Shown here piece after piece: positions 46,199 through 55,749 of a stretch of 64,000 bases of DNA. Each line of letters begins with the position of its first letter. The stretch's first letter is position 1. The translations under genes were made by a program, and so were the position numbers. The DNA is taken from NCBI GenBank assembly GCA_964640065.1, contig CAZXIE010000003.1:7698-71697 (forward strand). The letters run 5' to 3'. The stretch is from JAJRXG01 sp964640065 (lineage in GTDB: Bacteria > Bacteroidota > Bacteroidia > Chitinophagales > Saprospiraceae). The notes under the pieces were generated by a model. That model searched no databases. It had not been told where the DNA came from and worked only from the letters and a program-made list of their open reading frames with translations.

Positions 46199-46318
46199 TC
46201 TGTTGTAGAAGATAACAAGACGAAATCAAGTCTTCTATAGCGACGAGATCATTTAATTATTAGGCCTCACTCGACCCCAGTTTAAAACGAAGCTTTTAAT
46301 AATTAAACCCCAAATCTC

Positions 46319-49300
46319 ATGACCAGATTGAAAACGGTCTGTCTACTAGCATCTGCTTGTGTCTTGCTATTTGCGCATACGTCGTATGCCCAGTCAAGTT
46401 CATGCGTGAGCTCGATTAACCTTTCAGTAGACAGTGATTGTTCATTTACCCTATCTCCAGAACTTTTAAGATTCACCGGCGGAGCAGTCGGTTCCGGCAG
46501 TATTTTCTTAGATGCAGGAACGCGCACGGGCTCAACCCTGCCTTTTGTTGATGGACAAGTAACAACTAATCTTATTGGACTCGGCATACCTAATGGTGGC
46601 AGAATACAGTATCAACTCTTTGCTTCAGATGACGGTACAGGCCAACAACTGTGTTGGGGTGAGATCAACCTCGAGATTAAAAGCTTACCAGAACCTGTTA
46701 CTAACAGGATAGAAATCATGTGTAGTCAGCCTTTGCCTAATCTACCTACAGTGGAGGAGGTAAGAGCTGGTATATCAGGATTATGTTCAGCACCGATAAC
46801 TGATCTCTTTCTGCAAGAATCTATAGAAGGCGAAGCTTGTACTGGATTCACAAGAATCAGAACTATTAGCGGTTCTCTCAATTTAGATAATTCGAAAATA
46901 ACAGTACCACTGAGAGTAGATACCATCGTAGAAACTCCACTCACTGTTGATATGATTTTCGGCCCACTTGGAGGACCAAGTAAGCTAGATGCTATCATCC
47001 TAACATGTGACGACATAGGTAACGCTTTTCCAACTCCAGCGATAGTAGAAGAGTTTTCGGCAGAAGGAGTACAAGGAGCATATCCTTTTATCCCTAAAGG
47101 ACTGGATACAACTATCGTCATGGTCGATACGATTATTCAACTGCTGGATACTATAGAAAGGAATGAGCTCATCACTGATGATTTTGGAAATGAATTATGG
47201 GTTGCTGCGACGGTCATCGATAAAAGAGATACACTTATTCAAGTACCAGATACGACGATCACAGATATAGTTCTTGTCTTAAGAGATGAAGCCGTCTGTA
47301 ATCTAGGTGTAACCTTTAAGGATGAGAATTTTCCAGGTTGTGCAGGACCTGATTCTAAGATCCTAAGAACTTGGACAGTGCTTGACTGGTGTACAGGAGC
47401 TACGATGTCATATGAACAATGGATTATCGTGGAGACTGACGGACCTATTATAGAGCCTATTGATGATGCATTTGCAAGTATCGCGCCGTGGGTATGTACA
47501 GCTTCGTTTCAGCTTAACGCAGTGGTAGATCAAGGATGTTCTGAGACCCTTCAAGTGGTATATTCCTCGACATTCGGAGTGATAGAAGATAACAAAGTAC
47601 TGACTGGTCTATGGCCAGATGAAGTAGCAGAAGTAACAGTAACTGCCATAGATGATTGTGGTCAGCGAACGATAGAGACATTTACAGTCACGCCTATAGA
47701 TAGTATTGCTCCTGTAGGAATAGCAGAAGATCAAGTGAATCTCTCTTTATCAGGTGATCCGCTAGCGCCGTTATCCATAGCGGATAGAGGAAGAGGTAAG
47801 GTCCTCGTAGATGCCATCGATGCAGGATCACATAATTCTGGTTGTGGCGAAGTAGACAGATGTATTCTTTTAAGAGAAGAATTAGAGGATCCAGTATTGA
47901 TTGATGGAGTACAAGTTTTGATCGATGGAAGACCGATATATAATGCTAAAGGTTGCTCTTTTGATGGAGTGATCCCAGCGCGTCCAGCAACTAAAAATGA
48001 TCCTGGAAGCCCAGAGATAGCTTATGTATACTGCAAGGAATTTATAGAGTTTTGCTGTGAGTCGATCGGCTTTAATGAGGTAGCCATGCTAGTCTCTAAT
48101 CAAAGCGATATATCGAGCAGAACATGGACTCAAGTATTAGTAGAAGATAAGACATCATCTCTAGTCATTTGCCCTCAGGACTTTACAGTTGGATGTGAAG
48201 AAGACTTCGAGATTCCACAGCCACAACTCTTCAATGGTATCTGTACGATCGAGGAGTTGGCGATGACGATGACAGAGGATTTTGATAATTGTGGTGACGG
48301 TACGAAGACAGTGGTCTGGACCAGAAATGATGAAGTAGTCTGTACACTGGTTATAACTGTAGATGGCGAGAGTGCATTTAATCCTTATGAGATCAAATGG
48401 CCAAAACACTTTAGCACAGATTCTGAAGATGGAATCAGACGTGAATGCGAACCAGTACTTGACGAAGACGGTCGTATAGTTCTGAACGACGATGGAGAGC
48501 AGCAGTTTCAGATAGTTGAGACTCCAGAAGAAATAACGATGGGTGTACCTCTAGAGTGTACAGAAGGAGGATTCACAGGAGAGCCAACCTACTGTAGTAA
48601 CTCATGCGGTCTTATAGGTGTCAACTTTGAAGATCAAACTCTTGCAGGACTTAATGCATGTAGAAAGATCATAAGAAGATGGACGATAGTCGACTGGTGT
48701 ACTTTCGATGCTAATACCGATGACGAAGATGAGGATGTCAGCGATACTTTCATGGCCGTTAATGATGAATGGCTTGAAGGAGGAGAGTTCTTAACTGATA
48801 GCAGGACTACAGCTGGAGCGCCTTGTACGCTTTGTGATAAGCCTTCAGGTGAGCAGATGGACGTATACTTTAGATACACATCAGTTGATCCAGATGGATT
48901 CTACCATTTTGATCAGATTATAAATATTCTTGATTTTGACGATCCAGAAGTAACAGCTCCTGATACGATCTCACTGAGTATCGTAGGAGGCGCCACAGCT
49001 AAAGGTGATGACTTTGATGATTGTTTTACATCAGATATAGTTGGTGCTAATGCTGCTGATTTCTGTGGAGGTATAGAGTTTAATAACGAAGATCTATCGT
49101 GGTTGATCGAAGTATATCGATTAACAGCAGATGGTCCAGTACTTCTTAATACGACTGAGACAAGTGGACCGATAGCACAAGTAAATACTGAAGTTGGGAT
49201 GTCAGGCGACGTGCATCGCATCAACTGGACTGCCAATGATGGATGTGGAAACGTCGGTCGAGCAGAGACCATAGTGCTCTTCATAGAGGACAAACGTCCT

Positions 49301-50833
49301 ACTCCGATCTGTATAGCTACACTAAGTACAGCTAATATGTCATCTGATGGGACAACCACTATCTGGGCTGCGGACTTTGATGCTGGTAGTTTTGATAACT
49401 GTAGTCCTATAGATCTCTTCTTCCTTGATGATGACGGTAACTTTACGCCATCTCTCACTATAGAATGCGCAGACATAACTAATGGTGAAGAGGAGACATT
49501 TATGCTTGACATCTTTGCTGTCGACGAACTTGGTAATCATGACTTCTGTACAGTAGACTTTAGAGTGAATGACTTTAGTGATACATGCCCTGATACTGAT
49601 GCGGCGACAGGTGCTAGTATAGTGGCTGGAGCAGTAGAAACATCTCGTGGAGATAGGGTAGAGAGTGTCGAGATAGCTCTTGACTTTGGTCCTAACTTTA
49701 TGACACAGTCAGATGGAGATTACTTCTTTAGAGATATAACTTCAAATGACTTTGATATAAGCGCTTCTAGAGATGATGATCATATAAACGGAGTGACAGC
49801 TCTTGACTTAGTGTTAATGCAACGACACCTGTTAGGTCTATCAAGACTTGATGATCCATTTAAGATTATAGCTGCCGATATCAATAACGACGGAAGAGTA
49901 AGCGCATTTGACCTTGTAGACTTACGTAGACTGATACTTGGAACCATTGATAGATTCTCTAATAATAGTAGCTGGAGATTTGTAGTTGCTGATCAGAATT
50001 TTGCTGATCCGTCTAATCCATTCCCATTTACGGAAGTGATATCGATCAGAGACTTTGATGGTCAGGAAAGAAGCCAAAACTTCATGGCAGTTAAGATCGG
50101 AGATATTAATACCAATGCCGTAGCTAACAGTCTGGCGAGTGCAGCATCGAGGAGCGGAGATAGGCTCACCTTTGTCATCGAAGATCAAGAAGTCACTAAG
50201 GGAGAGCTAGTTCATGTAGAGGTGAGTGCACTCAACTTTAATGAGATCATGGCTTACCAATACACGATGAATACACGTGGACTACGATATGTCGAAACTA
50301 TCGACGGTGCTTTGGATATAGATGAGTCGATGATAGCTGTACACCAAGAAGGTATGCTGTCAGCAGCCTGGACTAGTCCTACTGGACTAACCAGTGACGA
50401 GGTGCTCTATACTATCGTTTTTGAAGCCTCTGAAAATGCAAGGCTGAGTGATGCGATATCAGTGTCGGGAGTATTGACCGAGTCAGTGGCATATACAACA
50501 AGTCAGCAAGCGCTTGATATAGAATTTGCTTACGAGTCTCCAGAGATGGCAGGACTTACACTAAGACAAAATGTACCAAATCCATTCGAGCAATTCACTA
50601 CGATAGGATTTGATGTCCCAACCAGTGGTGTAGCAACTTTATCAGTCTATGATGTGACCGGTCAAATGATACTTGAGCAAGCCGCAGCTTTTGATCAAGG
50701 GAGTCATAATATAAGACTAGATGGTTCAGTATTACAACAAGTAGGTGTGCTGTATTATCAGATCAGTTTCACCTCTGATGAAACCGGTGAACAACAATCT
50801 ACGAGCGTAAAGAAGATGATTGTACTAAGATAG
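46319..50833 (+). CDS. Secreted HYR-like protein with dockerin-like, cohesin-like and T9SS type A domains
   Basis: The largest island member, 1504 residues. The signal peptide ends near residue 24 (TSYAQ). A Cys-rich module (about 28-122, ending CWGEINLEIK) matches the N-terminus of the protein at 27327. HYR/Ig-like domains with LDWCTGA, VDWCTFD and NDGCGN motifs follow. The dockerin-like pair at about 1157-1212 has an ideal second Ca-loop, DINNDGRVSAFD, and a shortened first one. A cohesin-like domain (about 1282-1400) and the type A sorting domain (about 1412-1504, LRQNVPNPF to VKKMIVLR) close it. A terminator follows. It is clearly a paralogue of the 27327 and 39769 proteins. Surface structural role inferred. 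Confidence 0.86.
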   Translation: MTRLKTVCLLASACVLLFAHTSYAQSSSCVSSINLSVDSDCSFTLSPELLRFTGGAVGSGSIFLDAGTRTGSTLPFVDGQVTTNLIGLGIPNGGRIQYQLFASDDGTGQQLCWGEINLEIKSLPEPVTNRIEIMCSQPLPNLPTVEEVRAGISGLCSAPITDLFLQESIEGEACTGFTRIRTISGSLNLDNSKITVPLRVDTIVETPLTVDMIFGPLGGPSKLDAIILTCDDIGNAFPTPAIVEEFSAEGVQGAYPFIPKGLDTTIVMVDTIIQLLDTIERNELITDDFGNELWVAATVIDKRDTLIQVPDTTITDIVLVLRDEAVCNLGVTFKDENFPGCAGPDSKILRTWTVLDWCTGATMSYEQWIIVETDGPIIEPIDDAFASIAPWVCTASFQLNAVVDQGCSETLQVVYSSTFGVIEDNKVLTGLWPDEVAEVTVTAIDDCGQRTIETFTVTPIDSIAPVGIAEDQVNLSLSGDPLAPLSIADRGRGKVLVDAIDAGSHNSGCGEVDRCILLREELEDPVLIDGVQVLIDGRPIYNAKGCSFDGVIPARPATKNDPGSPEIAYVYCKEFIEFCCESIGFNEVAMLVSNQSDISSRTWTQVLVEDKTSSLVICPQDFTVGCEEDFEIPQPQLFNGICTIEELAMTMTEDFDNCGDGTKTVVWTRNDEVVCTLVITVDGESAFNPYEIKWPKHFSTDSEDGIRRECEPVLDEDGRIVLNDDGEQQFQIVETPEEITMGVPLECTEGGFTGEPTYCSNSCGLIGVNFEDQTLAGLNACRKIIRRWTIVDWCTFDANTDDEDEDVSDTFMAVNDEWLEGGEFLTDSRTTAGAPCTLCDKPSGEQMDVYFRYTSVDPDGFYHFDQIINILDFDDPEVTAPDTISLSIVGGATAKGDDFDDCFTSDIVGANAADFCGGIEFNNEDLSWLIEVYRLTADGPVLLNTTETSGPIAQVNTEVGMSGDVHRINWTANDGCGNVGRAETIVLFIEDKRPTPICIATLSTANMSSDGTTTIWAADFDAGSFDNCSPIDLFFLDDDGNFTPSLTIECADITNGEEETFMLDIFAVDELGNHDFCTVDFRVNDFSDTCPDTDAATGASIVAGAVETSRGDRVESVEIALDFGPNFMTQSDGDYFFRDITSNDFDISASRDDDHINGVTALDLVLMQRHLLGLSRLDDPFKIIAADINNDGRVSAFDLVDLRRLILGTIDRFSNNSSWRFVVADQNFADPSNPFPFTEVISIRDFDGQERSQNFMAVKIGDINTNAVANSLASAASRSGDRLTFVIEDQEVTKGELVHVEVSALNFNEIMAYQYTMNTRGLRYVETIDGALDIDESMIAVHQEGMLSAAWTSPTGLTSDEVLYTIVFEASENARLSDAISVSGVLTESVAYTTSQQALDIEFAYESPEMAGLTLRQNVPNPFEQFTTIGFDVPTSGVATLSVYDVTGQMILEQAAAFDQGSHNIRLDGSVLQQVGVLYYQISFTSDETGEQQSTSVKKMIVLR
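50026..50038 (+). repeat. Dispersed 13-bp word, A-class, GGAA loop
   Basis: ATTTACGGAAGTG in the 1504-residue protein gene, sense, read as Phe-Thr-Glu-Val. Confidence 0.85.
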
Positions 50834-51623
50834 AATTAATAGGTTCAGGTTGGCACACCGAGACGTGTGCACTTGAGGATTTAATTATTGAAGGTTCTTG
50901 AGGATAAGAAAGGCCCGTTGCATGTATTTGCGACGGGTTTTCTTCTTTATGTATAAGTATACACGGCCTTGTAGAGATGAGATATGCTTGAAAGAGAAGA
51001 TGAAGTGCGTTGTGCACAAAAGAGATAACTCATCGCACATCAGATGGTGTACCATGGATTCATGTTGCTAAAAAGCCTTTTAGCTAAGAGACTTTGATTA
51101 AGATACTCGATCATGTACTCAGTAGAGTACGATTGGAGCTTCCAACCACCTCAAAACAGCTCATTTACAATCGAAAAGAGCCTATCTCCTTAAGACTGAC
51201 CTAGGCTCAATCGAGAAAAATCTTTGTCTAGTTTTTGCCCTAAGTAGTACCCTACTACTAACACGGCTAGCTTAAATATTATCATCCTACTTATTTGATT
51301 GGTCTTACTTTTCAATACAACCATAAGACGTAAAGCAAATATCATTCCTCATTGGTTTAATAAAACTTTATTAGTTCGAGAGAAGTCTTAAAAGGACATT
51401 AACTATTGATAATCAAAGATCTATGCGTAGAGGGGAGTGCTGAGTATTTATGTCAGGTACTTATCATAACTCAATAACAAAACAAACTTTCTGGTGTCTA
51501 GGGTGTGACATTTTCAATAATTTACGACTAAAGTATAGTACCCTAACTAACTGATGCTCTTAACCTAACGATAAACAAAGGAGAGTATTAGACAATTGAG
51601 AACATTCTCTTAACGAACTGATT
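50834..51623. other. 790-bp intergenic region with several hairpins
   Basis: Longest gene-free stretch. After the terminator at 50912 it holds small stems: GCTAAAA/TTTTAGC at 51067-51084, GTACTC/GAGTAC near 51115-51130, GAGCCTA/TAGGCTC near 51180-51210 and GTAGTA/TACTAC near 51245. No coding frame or named RNA was recognised. It may include an untranslated RNA or a long leader of the gene at 51624. Confidence 0.4.
50912..50946 (+). terminator. Intrinsic terminator of the 1504-residue protein gene
   Basis: GCCCGTTGC pairs with GCGACGGG (one G-T) around a 7-nt loop and ends TTTTCTTCTTT, about 80 bases after the stop codon. Confidence 0.75.
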
Positions 51624-53861
51624 ATGATGAGAATGTACCTTAAGTGGGGCATTGCCCTTCTACTCCTTTGCACCGCACCCAGTCTAATTTTAGCTGAGTT
51701 ATCCCCTGATATTATAGACATATCGGTTTTCACGGATGCTGACGGCGATGGCATAAAAGATAGTCGAGACAACTGCCCTGATGTCTGGAATCCATATCAA
51801 GATGATAGTGATGGCGATGGTATCGGCGATGTATGCGACGATGACGACTGTGGTTGTTCTGATGAAAGACAACTCATTTATGTTTGCCAGGAAGGTTTGA
51901 CAAGAAGAGTCTATTGTAGCGCTCTAAGCGAACCTAATACTTACTGTGGCCCATGTAACGAACAACAAGAACCAGCATGTTCAGAGTGTGAAGCAGATGA
52001 TGAGGGTAATATCCGCATCTGTGTGATTACTAGAACTAGCATGCGCAATGTCAAAGCAGACTGTGAAGGACTTTCACAGTACTTCAATCAAGATGGTAGT
52101 CTGAGAGATGATGTTGAGTGTGGTAGATGTGCCTGCGAGATGATTGGAGATACCGATTCTGATGGTGACGGACGATGTGATTCTCTAGATGAGTGTCCTG
52201 ATAATCCTCGTAAGACGGAAGCAGGTATGTGCGGATGTGATGCATACGATAGCGATGGAGATTGGGTATGCGATGCAGATGATATCTGCCCAGGAGGAAG
52301 TGATAAAATAGATACAGATAATGATGGCGTACCGGACTTCTGTGATGTTTGCCCAGGAGGCAATGACAACATGGATAGTGATAATGACGGTATTCCTGAT
52401 TTCTGTGACGATTGTCCTAATAGTGCCAGTGGAGATTCTGATGGCGATGGAGTCTGTGATGATGTCGACATCTGTGCAGGAGGTGATGATAGAGTAGATA
52501 CTGATGGTAATGGTATCCCAGATGCATGTGATCAGTTAAGTAAGTGCCAACCATCCGGGAACTCAGCATATGAGTGGATCCAGGATGTCAAGATCAACGA
52601 CTACTTTAACCTAACTAATGACAACGGCGGATATGCCGAATTTTCAGATCCATCATTGTGTTTCTTCCCAGGAGATGAAATAGAGCTTTGGATGACACCA
52701 GGCTTTATAGATCGCGTAGCTGAGTTATCCTTTGCCATCTTCATTGATTGGAATGGTGACGGAGACTTTGACGATCGAGAAGAAAGAGTTTATGACTTTA
52801 GAGGCCTCAGAGAAAGAGGCATCAACGTAAGAGTACCTGCCTTTGCAAGAGTAGGAAAGATCTGCGCGAGGTTCATCATCAACTATGGAAGGATCGATAG
52901 CGCATGTGACCAGTGCATAGATGGTGAGATTGAAGACTACACCTTTCAGATCAAGCAAAGATCATGTGATCAAACTGAAGAATCCTTTGCTTACGGTCTT
53001 GACCAATCGATCCAAAATCTTAATGGTGGATGGGGATGGACAACTCCATGGAGAGCTAGAGTCTCAGGTACGCCTCAAGCAAAGATCTTACAAAGATCTT
53101 TATCTACGACAGGCATCTCATCTATAGGACAGAAACTAGGTGTTTTGACACCGGGTGGATCTTCTTATAGAATTTTAAGAGAGTTTTCTCTGGATAATGA
53201 AGATATATGGTTAGCATTTAACTATCTTAAACGTGGATCTGCTGGAAGCATGGAACTAGAGATAGGAGCTAATGATGAGCGCCTTGTCATAGATCGCAAC
53301 GGTACAATCTCCATAGGAGGAGTAGCTGGGCCGTCTGTGCGTGACGATGCCCCTTCTCTTATCGTCCTTAATGTTACAAGAAGTGCTGGCCAAGATCGAG
53401 CAAGAGTATGGCTCAATCCAGGTGGCTTAAATGCTATAAGCGGAACTCCGGATATCGAAACGTCGGTATCATATGATGCTGCTATGAACTTCTTGATCTA
53501 TAATTTTTATGGATTTGAAGGAGTCACAGAGCATTATCTTGATGAGATTAGATTAGCATGTACAGCAGATAGAGCACTTGCTGATATCGGCGGAGATAAT
53601 CCTCCAGTGCAAGATCTTGCTATAGAGATAGCACCTAATCCAGTTGCTAAAGGAAGAAATGTAGGAATAACACTTTCAAATGCTACTTTTTTCCAAGGAA
53701 GATTAAATTTGTACACGATGTCAGGTACACTCGTTGTGACGCAGCCAGCAGTGGCAGGACTCAACGTGATTTCCACTACGAATATTCAAGCAGGGATATA
53801 CGTACTTGAGATTGTGACAGATACAGGTACAGTAACATCACAGTTGGTGATACAGTCCTGA
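51624..53861 (+). CDS. Secreted thrombospondin-type-3/GEVED protein with T9SS type A domain
   Basis: A 745-residue exported protein. The signal peptide ends near residue 24. Calcium-binding thrombospondin type 3 repeats (DSDGDGIGDVCD and similar) lie at about 33-70 and 170-305, separated by a Cys-rich part. A GEVED domain follows at about 345-447 (FIDWNGDGDFDDREE, then CIDGEIEDYTFQI). A beta-sandwich-like region (about 460-650) could be a carbohydrate-binding or pentraxin-like domain. The last 80 residues (IEIAPNPV to SQLVIQS) are a type A sorting domain. It lacks the dockerin/cohesin pair of its neighbours. Probably a Ca-stiffened surface or secreted adhesin. Confidence 0.87.
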   Translation: MMRMYLKWGIALLLLCTAPSLILAELSPDIIDISVFTDADGDGIKDSRDNCPDVWNPYQDDSDGDGIGDVCDDDDCGCSDERQLIYVCQEGLTRRVYCSALSEPNTYCGPCNEQQEPACSECEADDEGNIRICVITRTSMRNVKADCEGLSQYFNQDGSLRDDVECGRCACEMIGDTDSDGDGRCDSLDECPDNPRKTEAGMCGCDAYDSDGDWVCDADDICPGGSDKIDTDNDGVPDFCDVCPGGNDNMDSDNDGIPDFCDDCPNSASGDSDGDGVCDDVDICAGGDDRVDTDGNGIPDACDQLSKCQPSGNSAYEWIQDVKINDYFNLTNDNGGYAEFSDPSLCFFPGDEIELWMTPGFIDRVAELSFAIFIDWNGDGDFDDREERVYDFRGLRERGINVRVPAFARVGKICARFIINYGRIDSACDQCIDGEIEDYTFQIKQRSCDQTEESFAYGLDQSIQNLNGGWGWTTPWRARVSGTPQAKILQRSLSTTGISSIGQKLGVLTPGGSSYRILREFSLDNEDIWLAFNYLKRGSAGSMELEIGANDERLVIDRNGTISIGGVAGPSVRDDAPSLIVLNVTRSAGQDRARVWLNPGGLNAISGTPDIETSVSYDAAMNFLIYNFYGFEGVTEHYLDEIRLACTADRALADIGGDNPPVQDLAIEIAPNPVAKGRNVGITLSNATFFQGRLNLYTMSGTLVVTQPAVAGLNVISTTNIQAGIYVLEIVTDTGTVTSQLVIQS

Positions 53862-53937
53862 TACAAAGACATATATGATGTAACATATCATCTTCTTGCC
53901 AGATATGTTATACCTTCTTGTTAAGAGCAAAAAGGTG

Positions 53938-53968
53938 GCGTGGTGATAAAGATTGCCACGCTTTTTTT
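53938..53968 (+). terminator. Intrinsic terminator of the TSP3/GEVED gene
   Basis: GCGTGG (53938-53943) pairs with CCACGC (53956-53961) and runs into seven T. A 9-bp inverted repeat TAACATATC/GATATGTTA (53881-53910) lies just before it. The terminator covers the GTG that would otherwise extend the next gene. Confidence 0.8.
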
Positions 53969-53978
53969 ATTTTTATAC

Positions 53979-55697
53979 ATGAGTTTTCGCACCACCTTAC
54001 TTGTATCTGTATTGTTTTTCTTGGCTTTTCTGATTGATTCCCAAGCCCAGACTCTTATCACTTCCGTAAATGTGATAGACGTTTCATCTGGAGAGGTAAT
54101 ACCTGATCAAGATGTCTTAATTATGGGCCATCATATAGCCCGTATATCTGATCTTATCGCCAAAGATCCCACCTACCACATAATCGATGGACAAGACCAA
54201 TGGCTGATACCCGGTTTAGTTGATGCACACATTCATATGTTTCAAAGTGGTGGACTATATACGCGGCCAGATGCTCTTGACTTGAGGGATATAAGACCCT
54301 ACCAAGAAGAAATCGATTGGCTCTATACACATGCTACTGACATCTTAGATTCATATCTCAATCTTGGTATCACGTCAGTCATGGATGTCGGTGGTCCCAT
54401 GACCAACTATGATATCCGAAAGATGACAGATACTATCGTTAGTCCTGATTACTACTGTACAGGACCGCTGATCTCGACTTATCAACCTGACGCTTTTCGC
54501 ATATCGGATCCGCCGATTATCAAAGCGAATACTCCCGAAGAAGCAAGAGCACTAGTCAAAATGCAGCTAGATGACCGTCCTGACTTCATTAAAATCTGGT
54601 ACATCAATGCTCCTGGCATCACACCATCTAATCACATCGACATTGTGAGGGCCGTGATTGAAGAAAGTCATGCTCATGATATTCCTGTTGCTGTTCACGC
54701 CACGGATATGCTTACTGCTAAGATCTCTGTACAAGAAGGGGCAGATATATTAGTGCACAGTGTAGCCCAACCTATGGATAGTGAGATCATTGAGATGATC
54801 GTAGATCAGCAAGTTGTATTGATTCCAACCTTGGTAGTCCACGGAGGATATGACAAGGCATTTTTAGGAGAGGCCGATATTACTTCTCATGATCTCGATA
54901 ATGGAATTCCGCTACCGATATCGGACCTCTTAGATCAGTCACATATTGATCATCCTAACCTTGAAGAGGCTAAGACCTATGCTCCCGAGTTTATAGCTAC
55001 CAACGATATAAGAGATTCTATCCGTACTTCTAACTTAAGGAGACTCATAGCTGCCGGAGCTATTATATCTACAGGCACGGATGCTGGTAACATCGGCACC
55101 TTTCATGCAACTTCTTATCTCTCAGAATTACGGGCGATGAAAGCTGCAGGTATTTCCGATTCTGATATTCTGAAAGCATCTACTATGAGCGGTGCTATAG
55201 CCATGGGAAAAGCTCTTAGTCATGGTCAGGTTAAAGAGGGGTTTCAAGCAGATCTTATTTTGCTCCATTCTAATCCATTAGAAAACATCGAGCATCTTGC
55301 GGATATCTCTTCTGTCATCAAAGATGGTAAAGTGATAGACAGGGAAAAACTATCACTCAGGTCACCTGAAGAACTCGTACAGATGCAACTTAATGCGTAC
55401 AACATGGGCAATATCGAGTCATTCTTACTGCCATATAGTGATTCGGTGAAGGTCTACAATTTTCCTGATGAGCTGAGCTTTCAAGGAATCGATATGATGA
55501 GATTAGGGTACGAATCATTTTTTGAACAGACCCCTGATCTTCATTGTGAGCTTCTTAATCGCATGGTCCTTGGTAATACGGTCATCGATCATGAACGTGT
55601 GACTATTATACCTGGCGAATCTGTTTTCGATGCGATAGCGATATACAAGATCAAAGAGGGAAAGATACAGGAGGTATACTTTGATTTAGGCTATTAG
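53979..55697 (+). CDS. Exported amidohydrolase with C-terminal NTF2-like domain
   Basis: Metal-dependent hydrolase of the amidohydrolase superfamily. The frame opens at 53940 (GTG), but that region is a terminator, so the ATG at 53979 is chosen; it gives a signal peptide ending SQAQ. Counting from this start, the metal motif VDAHIHM lies near residue 80, AVHATD near 240, LVHSV near 260 and STGTDAG near 365. The last 110 residues (LVQMQLNAYNMGNIESFL, then VFDAIAIYKIKEGKIQEVYF) are a SnoaL/NTF2-like domain, an unusual fusion. Substrate unknown (imidazolonepropionase/prolidase-like group). It precedes a DUF1080 gene and a sulfatase gene on the same strand. Confidence 0.85.
   Translation: MSFRTTLLVSVLFFLAFLIDSQAQTLITSVNVIDVSSGEVIPDQDVLIMGHHIARISDLIAKDPTYHIIDGQDQWLIPGLVDAHIHMFQSGGLYTRPDALDLRDIRPYQEEIDWLYTHATDILDSYLNLGITSVMDVGGPMTNYDIRKMTDTIVSPDYYCTGPLISTYQPDAFRISDPPIIKANTPEEARALVKMQLDDRPDFIKIWYINAPGITPSNHIDIVRAVIEESHAHDIPVAVHATDMLTAKISVQEGADILVHSVAQPMDSEIIEMIVDQQVVLIPTLVVHGGYDKAFLGEADITSHDLDNGIPLPISDLLDQSHIDHPNLEEAKTYAPEFIATNDIRDSIRTSNLRRLIAAGAIISTGTDAGNIGTFHATSYLSELRAMKAAGISDSDILKASTMSGAIAMGKALSHGQVKEGFQADLILLHSNPLENIEHLADISSVIKDGKVIDREKLSLRSPEELVQMQLNAYNMGNIESFLLPYSDSVKVYNFPDELSFQGIDMMRLGYESFFEQTPDLHCELLNRMVLGNTVIDHERVTIIPGESVFDAIAIYKIKEGKIQEVYFDLGY
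54059..54071 (-). repeat. Dispersed 13-bp word, A-class, GGAA loop
   Basis: ATTTACGGAAGTG on the minus strand, antisense in the amidohydrolase gene; the coding strand reads Thr-Ser-Val-Asn. Confidence 0.85.
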
Positions 55698-55749
55698 TTC
55701 TACTTTTCAAGATTGTATATTAGTTATTTTACTTTTCAGAAAACATACA

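Larger units (their letters stand above)
45995..46318. other. 324-bp intergenic region between divergent genes
   Basis: Contains the AT-only palindrome at 46169-46189 and the -7 box at 46191-46198. No small gene was seen. Confidence 0.5.

Noticed and set aside
48913..49512. 199-codon minus-strand frame inside the 1504-residue protein gene
   Set aside because: Its Ser/Val-rich composition is what the opposite strand of an Asp/Thr-rich repeat gene gives. No homology pattern.
53940..53978. N-terminal extension of the amidohydrolase from GTG
   Set aside because: The bases form the stem and T-run of the upstream terminator; the ATG at 53979 gives a proper signal peptide.
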